A stretch of 64,000 nt of DNA from assembly GCF_022539665.2 (NCBI RefSeq), contig NC_081334.1:1178001-1242000 (forward strand), in the 5' to 3' direction. Shown piece after piece: positions 9,576 through 19,678 of this stretch. The stretch is from Daphnia carinata (Eukaryota > Arthropoda > Branchiopoda > Diplostraca > Daphniidae). How positions within the stretch are numbered: the first letter of the stretch is position 1; each line of letters starts with the position of its first letter. The notes under the pieces are model-generated. The model was given only the letters and a program-made list of their open reading frames with translations. It did not search any database and was not told the origin of the DNA. The position numbers and the translations under genes were made by a program.

Positions 9576-11271
9576 GTATGTTTACGGTTTCATTGGCGCC
9601 CAAGTCGGAAAATTGCCTTTTCTGGAAATTTCGCAAAGTGTCACAGCTTTTGGCAGAACTATGATTGAGAAAACAAGAGAGGATGTGGAGTCTAAATTTC
9701 GCGTCGAGAATGGCTATGCCCATGACGCCAAAGTAATAGCCCTGGATTGTGAATAATTATTTGCTGAAGTACTGAGTAATGGATTTTCTTTTAATGTAAT
9801 ATCATGTCAGGTAATCTATGGTAACACAGATTCCGTAATGGTGTTATTCGGTGTACCCACGGTGGCCGAAGCCATGGAATTAGGCCGAGAAGCTGCCGCA
9901 TTTGTGTTGGCAAAATTTGTCAAACCCATTCATTTGGAATTGGGAAAAGTCTATTACTCCTATTTATTGATCAACAAAAAGAGGTAATTATGGTTCTGAT
10001 TTATAAAGACTTGTTAGATGAGATACCAGTTGTACTGACTATTTCTGTCTTCACAGGTATGCAGGATTGTATTGGACCAAACCTGAAAAGTTTGACAAAG
10101 TGGATTGTAAGGATATAGAAACCGTTCGTGATAATTGTCAACTCGTTGCCAATCTTATCAATAGCTGTCTGCAGAAAATTTTGATGGAGCGGTAAACAAA
10201 GTCATCAAATTTAGTATTCGAAGTTTGAGGTTTTGATATTTTCTCTTAGAGGCCCAGATGGAGCCTTAGAATACGCCAAACAAACAATTTCCGACTTGTT
10301 GTGCAACAAAGTCGATATCTCACTCCTGGTGATTACCAAGGTAGAGCGTAACTATGTTTTGGAATACTGTGATTTTATCCGTTTGCCTTCTTTTATAAAA
10401 AAGGACTACGCCAGCAAACAGGCACATGTGGAAGGAGCTCACAAGATGCGTAAGCGAGATGCTGGTACAACCCCAAAATTAGGGGATCGAGTTCCGTATA
10501 TCATTATCGCAGCTGCAGCCTACCTCAAGGTTCGTCTTTGGATTTCAAATTTCTCATGATCTATTAAGTTTTCATACGTCTTCTTTAGGCGGAAGACCCG
10601 ATTTTTGTCCTGGAACACAGCGTACCTATTGATGCCCAATACTATTTGGAAAATCAGCTTTCAAAACCCCTTGTTTGGATTTTTGAACCCATACTTGGAT
10701 CTAAAGCGGAATCATTGTTGCTACATAAACACGGACTCATCGCATTTATTTGCTTGACATAATTGAACCGTTTGTATTCCGTATTGTAGATGGTTACCAT
10801 ACCCGTACGCCTTCAGTTTTTACTTCAAAAATTGGTGGATTGGCTAGCTTTACCACACGCAAATCCACCTGTGTTGGATGCAAAACCGTCCTTCCAGACG
10901 ATAGTGCTGTATGCAAGTAAGTCTAATTTCTGCCTAACTCGGCGATGTTTGTTAAAATTATTGTTCCAATTAAACAGATTTTGCAAGGCGAAAGAATCGG
11001 AGTTCTACCCGAGGGAAATTGTCGAACCTTATGCTCTCGAAGAGAAGTTTAATCGTTTATGGACAGAATGTCAACGGTGCCAGGAAAATCTCAACGAAGA
11101 GATTCTTTGTTCCAAGTAAATAGTTTGAGTGATATCATAATCATGTTACATACTAAATACTAATCATTTGTCACATTTAGCCGAGATTGCCCCATCTTTT
11201 ATATGATGACAAAAGGTAGAAAAGATCTCACGGAACAGCATAAACTTATGAAAAGATTCGGCCTACCCTGA
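9571..11271 (+). pseudogene. DNA polymerase delta catalytic subunit (POLD1), C-terminal fragment
   Basis: The sequence begins inside the polymerase domain at [13 protein letters not shown] and continues colinearly with POLD1 to a natural stop at 11269-11271. Visible blocks: [94 protein letters not shown], then the C-terminal cysteine clusters (CVGCKTVL and CQRCQ...RDCPIFYM). Introns keep POLD1-like positions (9732-9810, 9984-10056, 10192-10249, near 10530-10590, and others). Evidence of death: no 5' half, the motif C aspartate is Asn (YGNTDS for YGDTDS), and near 10725 the expected GT donor reads AT. The coding frame is otherwise well kept, so inactivation is fairly recent or the fragment was once expressed as a chimera. 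Confidence 0.85.
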
Positions 11272-12226
11272 CAACCTTCCGCTCTCGTCAATGATGGTGC
11301 ATACAGGTAATGGTTTGGCTTCTGTAAAATAGATTGAAAACAATAAATTACATGACTCATTGTTCAGTAAGTTCCCCATAACCAAAAGATTTTAATAAAA
11401 ATTGCGTATAGCGTCGTAAGAGTCTCGGAGGGAGTAGGCGGTAAAATGCGTAATGTCATGTAATTCCGTATTTTGAAAAACGAATGTTATGGCATTAGTA
11501 CGTAGATGTATAAGTTATTATTAGAAACGTCATGTTGTTGCGAATGATCCAGTCGGCGAAACATCGTACGAACTAACGCACATTGAATTAATTAAATTAA
11601 GTTCGTAGTCTTTGTTTTCGTTTTTTTGTGGTTTATTTCAATATCTAGATTTTTTTTCTTCCCATCCCATCCCATTTTAAATTTTTTTTCATTGGTAACA
11701 AATTTTACTTCCATTTATTTTAGTCTTTTTTCTTTCTTTTTTTTCTTTTTATTACTGCCACCCGCGAAAGATGTAGCAAATTTGCAATAGACTAAATTCA
11801 TTAATTTCTTTTTTTAATTCAGTAATTAATTCATTTGTAATTTAATTTAACTTTTTAGGAAGTGCTAATTTATACAAACTCATTATTCTTAACGCCCAAT
11901 TAAAGTCGTATTTGTCAAACAAAATATTTGCTTTAGTCTCGTAGAGGGCTAGTCGCCTTGTGGCCCAGGTGCTGTGCTGAGCTGAGCTGAGCTGCTGATG
12001 GCAACATTTAACATGGCATCGTAGCGGCTGGTTATATCACGGCAGCCGAACGTGGCAGACCTTCCTTTTAGTAGGTGAAATTCAAGGGAGGAACTGCAAA
12101 TGCTCGGCGCCATCTAGTACGAACGATGTGGTCTGGCGAACACCTTGCCAAGGTGACCATGCATTACCTTTCAGTGTATTTAAGGTATACCATTTGCTTG
12201 CTTTGTAAAAGCTAGGTTTTTAACTT
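11272..12226. other. Intergenic, T-rich, no gene seen
   Basis: The interval contains long T-rich tracts (11620-11760) and a short GAGCT run near 11978-11995. A GGCGCCATCTAGTACG stretch near 12108 faintly recalls the tail of the dispersed repeat at 7.4 kb. I see no coding potential. Confidence 0.5.
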
Positions 12227-13170
12227 GTGCATCATAACGAGTTTGAATTGGGCAAGTTGCAAGTCGGTAGATTTGCTCCGCAGTTTCCCGGATACCAGCA
12301 TCCTGCATCGCGAGAACTACTCTACGTTGTTCTGAGGGGGCTTAGACGAACATCTGAATCCGATTTTGAAGAAGTCTTGCATCGATGGACACTGACAAAA
12401 TATAGGTGAAACAGCAAGTTTTTTTTTATTAGCAAGGTTCATTTGTGTTCCAAGTCATTTTATTTTTCAGGAAGCTGCACATGAATGTTGGGTATTTTAT
12501 CATAAGTAGAATACAGAAAGATTCTGTAGTAGTAGATCTCTTTAGTTGGGTATTGAAATTGGCTATGGTATGTCTGGGGTCCGATGGGGTCTCAGTTGCA
12601 TTTGATCCTACTTGTTATTTATCACTGCCAATGCCAGTCGAAAAGGAAGTACCAGTTGACCTGTATCTGGCTTATATGGATCTTTTAGCAGAAAATTTTC
12701 TGCTTTCAAGGGATTCGAAGAGTTTGCAAAATATTATGTCACTAGGATTCCACAGTTTTACGTAATTCAATTGGCAAGAAATTTATACACTAATTCTTTT
12801 ATTTTTCTAAAGGCAGATTCGTAATTATAAAGAATTGGGAAAGAAAATTGACGGAGGCTCAGTGCCAAACAAATTATGGTAGTTGGAATGATTACCGAAG
12901 CTCTTCGGATTCGTTTATTTCACGCGTTATGGTATTTAAAGAAAATAAACGTGTACCTGGGCCCCTTTGTATCTGTGACCCGATTTCCTCTTCACTTGTG
13001 ATAATTCTGCAGCGGGTCATGCAGATACTGCGATCAGCAGAGAAGGTTAGAAGTGCGCTGCCCGGAAAGCAAATTTGGGGTAAAAGAAAAAAACTTATTC
13101 CAACTAGTAAGCCATTTCCAAATTCAACCAACAAAAAGGTACACACTGAGATTTGTTTAACAATTATGTT
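12227..13170 (+). pseudogene. Fragment of a USP4/11/15-type ubiquitin C-terminal hydrolase
   Basis: The piece at 12227-12404 reads VGRFAPQFPGYQHPASREL, matching the family block where a substrate-binding loop is followed by a Gln-rich HDSQEL motif. After an intron-like gap (12405-12471), the second piece contains QKDSVVVDLF and, further on, VSVAFDPTCYLSLPMPV, matching the conserved start of the second catalytic half of USP15-like enzymes. Key residues differ (the expected QQHDSQEL reads QHPASREL), and the zinc-binding CPxC pair reads CLGS. The third piece (12812-13150) is open but I cannot match it securely. The catalytic Cys and His boxes were not found. I call it a 5'- and 3'-truncated pseudogene on the same strand as the two before it. 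Confidence 0.65.
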
Positions 13171-15440
13171 TCTTTAATTGATTTTAAAATTACGAAAAAG
13201 GTGGAAGGAAAAACTTTGTTCTCAGGTAGTTTTTTAGTTAAAATCCTTTTTGTGTTTATTCATTTTTGAAATTGTTTACTTCATTTTTGAATGGTTCCGT
13301 TCACATTTGTTGTTCATGTGAGATGTTATATTTACCAGTTACTGCATTATATTTACCACTATTGCAAGATGTTTGTTTAGGAATTACTACTGTTTTGTTT
13401 ATCTGGCATGTTGTGTGGGAGTCCATCTGGAATTGCTGGTCTGCAGTAAATTTGTCAGGTATATGTTGACTTTCATCAGCAAAATGTTTGGCACTATTGT
13501 GTTTGATATTCTTGGTATAGGCTAGGTGATGAAGATCAATGAATCAGAAAATGTTTTGCATGGGTGGTGAATGTTCTGACAGTTTTAACAGTTGTGAGGT
13601 GGTGTATTTCACTTCCACGCATCATGGTATTTCTATCTATCAGTTGACTTGTATGGTTAATTTTCTGTTCGTGTAACCTCATTTCCTCTTGACTCATCTA
13701 GTAGAAGTTGGTGACCTGATACAATGAACATGGAAAAATCACCTGCGCCCACGTTGACGATGATACCTGTACCGAAGTGCTGGAAACTAAAATTAATTTT
13801 CTTTACAATTTGGTTTCAGGCTATCTTTATAATTTCTTAATAGTTTTGCGTTTATTGATGAGTCCGCAAGCTCTTAGCTGATTTCCTCCTTTAGATACCG
13901 CCTGTCGACGATTGGACAGCCTCACACAATTAAAGAACGTATGCCAAAAAGTAATTGATTCAATCTAGTGTATGCAATGTATACTAATTACACCATTCAA
14001 ACAATATTGCAGGCCAAAGTGAGCTCTTCCGAGCAGAAAAGTGACGGCGTATCCATTTAATTGAAAATAGGCACAAGATAACGCACAATTAGCGTCCTTG
14101 TCTCAATGGAGAAATTTTGCCGTGGAACTTATAACCGAAATACCATTGCAGCTGTTCAAAAAAAGAAAAGTGTATTATCATACAGATGTTGACTAGCTAA
14201 CAATCCAGAGATACGTCAACTTGCGAAATTTCTAGATGTGTGTGAAGCGCAATCAGCATCCTTGTTGAACTATGAACCCAAATCATGTATTTTCCTAGAA
14301 ATATCTAGGTTTTTGGATAAATAAATAAATAACTGAAAAAATCGGGCTCAAAAACATGTTAAATCGCTATATTTTGAAAATGCCGTTCGTGGTTTTGGTC
14401 GCTGTATTTGTTAAAATAAAATTGAATGGTAGTAGCCAATATGGGGGTGGCGGGGGGGGGGGGGGGTTCACGCTCTTAAAGTATGTTTAAAGAGTTCACA
14501 TTCAGTGCAGTTCCCGTCTCAAAAAAGCAAGATTTTCAATTTTGATGAATTTTTTTGTTGTTAATTGGAAAACAAGATGACGCTGCTGTGCCACTATTTA
14601 CTTGCTGACTGTGTGGGAGCGGTGAAAGCTGTGTTCGAAAGTTTCTGTTAAATATGTCATATTCCAATGGAAAACTTAAGAAAATCTAATGGTGCTTCTG
14701 TACGTTTTCATCCCTGAGTGTGTTTTAGAAGTGAAGCCCACAGAATGCTTGGTGTTTATGGTACATGTCTTTTAATCACCTATGTCAGCTGACAAACCAA
14801 AAAACTATTAGCAACCAACTATGTTGCATCATCAAACTGTACGAGTGCTCATTGAGAGGTATAAGACTAATGTTTTGTTATCAGAATCTCATTGACGGAT
14901 TTTGCTTTTAAGGTTTAGCTCATGAAACTTCATTTGTAAAGAATACTTCCCGTTGAGGAATGTCACCAAAGATGCAAATCCTATGGGTAGGAATACCATA
15001 ATATCATTCTTCTACTCTTTAACCACTCATGGTCTCCTGTCAATCGTGATCTGAGTGGTGCACCATTCTTACTAAGATTTAGAAATTCTTCTCTCATATT
15101 CATCTTCGTTGCAGTGTCAACTGTAACAACAGTCATTTCGGCAGTTGTAATCTCTACTTAGCCTAGCAACAGACATAGACATGTACCTCAACACAATTTC
15201 TACTGGTATTTTAAATTTTTCATATGCCTCATATAGTTAGCTTTTTTATTTAAATTGAACATTCAACCATAGGACTGCCACCTCTTAGCCGTCTGCTGCC
15301 TATTTGCTGGCGCTACAGTTTTTCTAGCCATCGAACAGCAGAAGTAAGTCAAATTGCTTTCAACGTTTGGTTACAACAACAATCTTATATTTCCCACTAA
15401 CTAGTTCTTTTTCTTTACTTTTACGATTTAGAACAAAGCC
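13171..15440. other. Intergenic, possible exon debris, no secure gene
   Basis: There is a G-run at 14452-14466 and scattered short open pieces. One, about 14072-14152, is bounded by splice-like sites and reads AQDNAQLASLSQWRNFAVEL. I do not recognise it and no frame continues on either side. It may be further gene debris like that at 8-13 kb. Confidence 0.3.
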
Positions 15441-15741
15441 TTCTTCGTCTTCGCCGCGCCCGTCGTCACTTTGCCCGTCATCCCGTCTTCGCTTCGGCCG
15501 TCGTCCCGTCTTCGCTTCGCCCGTCGTCCCCTTTGCATCGCCCGTCGTCCCGTCTTCGCATCGCCCGTCGTCCCGACTTCGCCTCGCCAGTCGCCCCGTC
15601 TTCGCCTCGTGGTCGCGCCGTCTTCACCTCGCCCGTCGCCCCTTCTTCGCCTCGCCCATCGCCCCATCTTCGCCTCGTGGCCACGCCCGTCTTCGCCTCC
15701 CCTATCGCCCCTTCGTCACCTCGTGGTCGCCTCGTCTTCGT
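15441..15741. repeat. GC-rich minisatellite, about 23-bp unit
   Basis: About a dozen imperfect copies of a unit like CGTCCCGTCTTCGCTTCGCC are arranged head to tail. Because 23 is not a multiple of three and the unit has no stops on either strand, several overlapping frames stay open at once. These are not genes. The tract is far richer in GC than the DNA around it. Confidence 0.9.
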
Positions 15742-15786
15742 GGTATGGTTGTGTTTTGTTTTATGTTGTGATTATGTCATGCAAAT

Positions 15787-16101
15787 TAACCCGTTGGCTG
15801 CCACCCACCCACTTTGATCCCCTTTTTTTTGTAGCTTGACAGGGACGGGCCGCGCTGTTCTGCTCCATGGTCTATCTGCCATGGGGTGGAGCAGCGCCAC
15901 TGCCCAAGATTGGCCGAATGGCCCCAAAGGCAATGCACCACAGGGAATCCCTTGATCGAGACGGCGATGCAGACCTGGGATGTGCATTTCCGTAAAGGTC
16001 TCATCGCCGTCTCAGCCCGGCCCACCCGGCCCCCTTGGTCGCTATCCCTTTGATAGCGACAGTAGCTATTGTAGATAGGTGGCGTGGCAGCCAACGGGTT
16101 A
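15787..16101. mobile_element. MITE with 16-bp inverted ends and TA target site
   Basis: The left end (from 15789) reads ACCCGTTGGCTGCCAC. The right end (to 16099) is its exact reverse complement. Both are flanked by TA, the target duplication typical of Tc1/mariner-type elements. It is about 311 bp long, has no coding capacity, and contains an internal palindrome CCATGGTCTATCTGCCATGG. Confidence 0.85.
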
Positions 16102-16224
16102 GTTTTAAGTGTATTTGTGTATGTATTGTATGTTGTATACTGTATTTTGAAATGTATGTAAAAGTGGTGGATATGTGGGTGGAAGGAGGGACAATAAAAA
16201 CGATTTTACACTATTTACTTTCGT

Positions 16225-16320
16225 ATTTATTATTTAGCTATACAGTTGCTGACATGGGGATCGAACCCTAGTATTTTAGCGTGACAACCACACGCTTTAC
16301 CATTATTCCAACCATCAACT
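16225..16320 (-). mobile_element. tRNA-derived SINE-like element, copy 1
   Basis: On the minus strand this reads as a degenerate tRNA: an A-box-like AATGGTAAAGCG, a 5-bp anticodon-type stem GCGTG/CACGC, and a perfect B box GGTTCGATCCCC, followed by CATGTCAGCAAC and an AGCTAAATAATAAAT tail. The T33 position is not T and the acceptor stem does not pair well, so it is not a working tRNA gene. It pairs with copy 2 in opposite orientation. Confidence 0.5.
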
Positions 16321-16404
16321 TATGAACAACTAATGTGCATTCAATAATAAGCTAATGGGAATTGCAAATCTATATATGTATCACAATCCTAAACAACGTT
16401 AACA

Positions 16405-16512
16405 AGAGCAGCTATGGCATAACAGAAGCATACTGGCCTGCGACACAAGAAGTCTGTGGTTCGATCCCCATGTCAACAAAAGACGAACTGAGCAAGCTAA
16501 ATAAAAAAAAAG
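16405..16512 (+). mobile_element. tRNA-derived SINE-like element, copy 2
   Basis: The plus strand carries GGTTCGATCCCCATGTCAAC (B box), a related GAACTGAGCAAGCTAAATAA body, and an A-run tail at 16502-16511. The upstream part (GCTATGGCATAACAGAAGC) is a weak A box. The B box, the CATGTC join and the AGCTAAATAA tail are shared with copy 1, which argues for one SINE family. Confidence 0.5.
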
Positions 16513-17870
16513 TTGATAAACGTAATGTGTGAACACTGCGACAACAGAGAAACAAAGAAACAAATTTTGGGAAAAATATTTTATAAAACAAATTATATTG
16601 ACAATTCTCTGCACATTACAATTATTTTTGCAACTTTAAAAAGGCACAATAGCCCTTTCAAAAGTTGCCGTCAACCCAGGCAGGGGGAGACACTGCCTTG
16701 TTGACCCACCGGGGAGATTACCCGGTGATTGGCTAAGAGAAGCCGGAAGAAGAGCCGAAGATTTGGAACATTTTTACAGGAGCGATTAACCTTTAGTTCG
16801 GATTTGTGGATAGCCACGTCGCCCTCCGTGAACACATCATCGGACTAAGCGGACCCCCACGTCCCCTTTCCGGCCAGAGCCCTCCAAACCTCGGTATATG
16901 TTATTTTTATATATACCGTACAGTAGGGGCATGACCCCCTACGGGCTTATTACGAGTCAAGGGGAAACGGGGCTACGGAAAGGAAGGGAGCCCAGATATG
17001 CACTTCAATTTTTTAAATATAAAATACCGTCTCGGGAATCCGAATGAAGTATAGAAATATCATGTCATCCATCCAATCATTACAATTTATTCAGTGTCAT
17101 GCCCCAACCAAGAATTTTTTCAGATCCAATGTTACTATTAACCTACACTGAGAAAAGAAAAACAACACCATTAAGCATCTCAATTGTTGCTCATGTGACT
17201 TACATGACTCATAGATTCAACTTCTGACAGAAGCTTGGAAAAGGCCATACAAATTGTAGATGAAAATCATTGTAAAAGGCTCTTGAATGATAAAATAACA
17301 CCCGTAGAATGTTGCATTGTTGATAGTTGTGTTCCCAGTATACTAAAAATCCTTTCCTATTGGATAAATTTTTTTTTTTGTAGATGAGACATGGTTGAGA
17401 AAAAGGAGGAGAAAAGCTTCATCATAAATTCAAAAATTTTCAAGAAAATTCCTTTCATACCTAAAGAGTCCATGTATGATGTTCATCGCTGCAATGCCAG
17501 TGAAGTGAAACATCTTTAGGGCCATTTAAGTACCCAGCTTCACCAACACTGAGCGTAAAGGACAAGTTGTTCTTTAGCAAGGGAAGCAGACTTATTTGAG
17601 GCTTCTAGCTGTGACAGAACTATAAAGGATTGCTGTTATACAGGATTCATTCACACAAGATGGTACTTCTCATTAGACAATGTGCATACTCTATTACTTT
17701 ACCTCATACCTTAATGATAATGCACTCTCAGTGTTTTTTCAACTGTAGGCTGACTCTTCCATCCTGTAACACTTCCAGACTTGACTTGATCCCCTGCTAA
17801 AATTCTGTGAATGCAAAATAATAGCATTAAAAATACTTTTTCAATAGACAAAAAACCGAAAAGTACCTAA
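16513..17870. other. Gene-free interval with clustered stem-loops at 16672-16942
   Basis: Four short inverted repeats occur close together: CAAC..GGCAG with CTGCC..GTTG (16672-16703), ACCGGG with CCCGGT (16708-16726), CGGTATAT with ATATACCG (16892-16918), and GTAGGGG with CCCCTAC (16923-16942). The rest has no recognisable gene. A short minus-strand open piece at 17765-17825, bounded by an acceptor-like AG, could be an extra 3' exon of the small gene at 17871-18470. Confidence 0.35.
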
Positions 17871-18470
17871 TCAATGTTTTATGTTGAACTCGTGCCATAT
17901 CTCGGTTTCCGTACCACACCCATTTTCGGCCCAAATACGGTCCCACAATTGTTCAATTCCTTCGCTGCATGGACTTATTACTAACGATTCTTTTGGTGCA
18001 GCACTAACAGAATTTAAATTTAACACACTGTCAGGTGGTGGACTGAATAACTAAACAATAAATAATTGTTTGTTAAAATTCTATACTTATTTTGAATTCT
18101 TATTTGAAAAGTTTAGGTACCTGACTGTGTTCGCCTAATGCCAATTCATCCTCATGTTCAGTTAGGGATGAGTTTGGAAAAACCTCCTTCACTGTTTGGA
18201 AACTGTTCTGTTCCAATTTGTTCTTTTCCCTAGCTGAGCTTGTAGACTCAAAATTTGAGCTACAAAACACAAATGAATAAAAGCAAATAAATAGAATCAT
18301 TACATATTAGGCCTTACCATCCTTAGCTTTGCTGTTATCTAATATTTTGTGTTGTTCCAATAATTGGGCCTGCAGCTTCATAATTTGATCTAATAAACAA
18401 TAATTAATAATTGAAAACCAATATAATAATGTTTATACTTACCATCCTTTTGTTGTATTATCTTATCCAT
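17871..18470 (-). CDS. Small coiled-coil protein, unknown function
   Basis: Exons 18470-18443, 18389-18318, 18233-18121 and 18050-17871 join in frame to a 130-aa protein starting MDKIIQQKDDQIMKLQAQLL. The first 60 residues are rich in Gln, Lys, Glu and Leu with heptad-like spacing, so a coiled coil is likely. The C-terminal part has an acidic stretch and the tryptophan-rich block QLWDRIWAENG. I recognise no family. The first three exons look repeated: exons 1 and 2 both end AAGGATG before GTAAG, and exon 2 and the sequence before exon 3 both carry TCAAAT followed by a LQAQL-like run. The exon 3 acceptor (18234-18236) has a poor pyrimidine tract but is the only one I found that keeps frame. 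It could be a broken gene. Confidence 0.5.
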
Positions 18471-19678
18471 TTTTCAATTGTTCCTCCAGCCACGCGTTAT
18501 TCTCTCCATCCACGCTACTGAACTAACTGCGAATGGCATCCAATGGACTGAAATTGCCTACGCCAGTAATAACGAGTCTGAGCGGTAGATGGCTACGTGT
18601 CGGGAAAAAAGAAAAAAGTGTGATTTTTTTTTTTTTTTTGCGAAATTTTTTTTTTTTTTTTGTGTAAAACGGATTGCCATAGGTAAAACGGATTGCCATA
18701 ATAGCCTTCCCACTTTTGTCAAAATTGGCGTAAATCAATATCTCTTGAAATTGGACAAAAATCACCCAGAATTACACGCTGATTCTAATTAAGTGATTTA
18801 TTTTCTCGTCAAACGAGCTGTTTTTGAAATAAACGGTAACAATGTGCTGTAGGTGCACCAACTTTATGTTATGGTTTTTTACGTTTATCTGAAAAATCAA
18901 TGGTGGATGCTTGGTCCAATAAAGTAAAATAATGGGATCAACTTCATAATTTAAAAATATTTTTAGGTAATTTTTCATTTTAATGCAAGCCGTTATTTCA
19001 CGTGAACGCCACCCACATTTTCTTCTTAAAACTGTTTTGGCTACCATGAACTTCACTAACATCCTAAGTCGTTTGATTAGCAGCACCGTGGCAAGTGACC
19101 GGGTAAAATTCACGTTTTTCAAACAAGGTTTTTTTAAACCAAATACCTCTCGAATAAAATCTAAGCCGCTATATATGACTTTTTTACGTAGAATAACATA
19201 GAAGTCAACGTCAACAGTACAAAACATATGCAAGAGCTCAAACCGTTTAGTCCTAGCCCAAGATTAATAATGTTAACAAGTGTTTGACTATTTGTTAGAA
19301 TTCACTATTTGCACTGCTTGCAACAATCTTAATTTCAACATGAAATGGAAAAACAAAAACAAACAAAAAACATGGCAAAAAGAACAAGTACTTGAAGATT
19401 TGGCGAATAATTCTAGTACTACGTTCTGGTCATGTTTTCTTTCACGTTTGTGTTTGTTGCTTTGTAAAAATAGAGCAAACTGAACATTCTTGTTGGCAGT
19501 TATACTATTTTGGCACAAAGAAAACCCCAGCAACAAACGTAATTTACCTATAAAAAGCGTTCACGACCAATCTTTTTCGCAAACCTATCGGGCTAGGAAG
19601 TATTATAGCAACAACACACATTTAGACAAACTAACTATAAAAACACGGTTGCATTGGGTGGCGTCCAGTAATTTCAGT
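18471..19678. other. Intergenic; third copy of dispersed repeat at 18584-18705
   Basis: The minus strand of 18584-18705 reads ATGGCAATCCGTTTTACC (twice), A-rich tracts, TTTTTTCTTTTTTCC, then GCCATCTACCG, matching the two copies near 7.4-7.6 kb. A minus-strand open frame of 153 codons (18772-19233) is AT-rich and matches nothing I know. Confidence 0.45.

Noticed and set aside
15367-15839. Overlapping open frames on both strands rich in Arg, Ser and Pro
   Set aside because: They are produced by the stop-free 23-bp minisatellite; the unit length rotates the frame, so all frames are open at once.
16225-16512. Functional tRNA genes
   Set aside because: Good B boxes, but acceptor stems do not pair and the anticodon loop of the first lacks T33; better explained as SINE heads.
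18772-19233. 153-codon minus-strand open frame
   Set aside because: AT-rich, no recognisable domain, no splice partners; probably chance in low-GC DNA, although a decayed transposon cannot be excluded.
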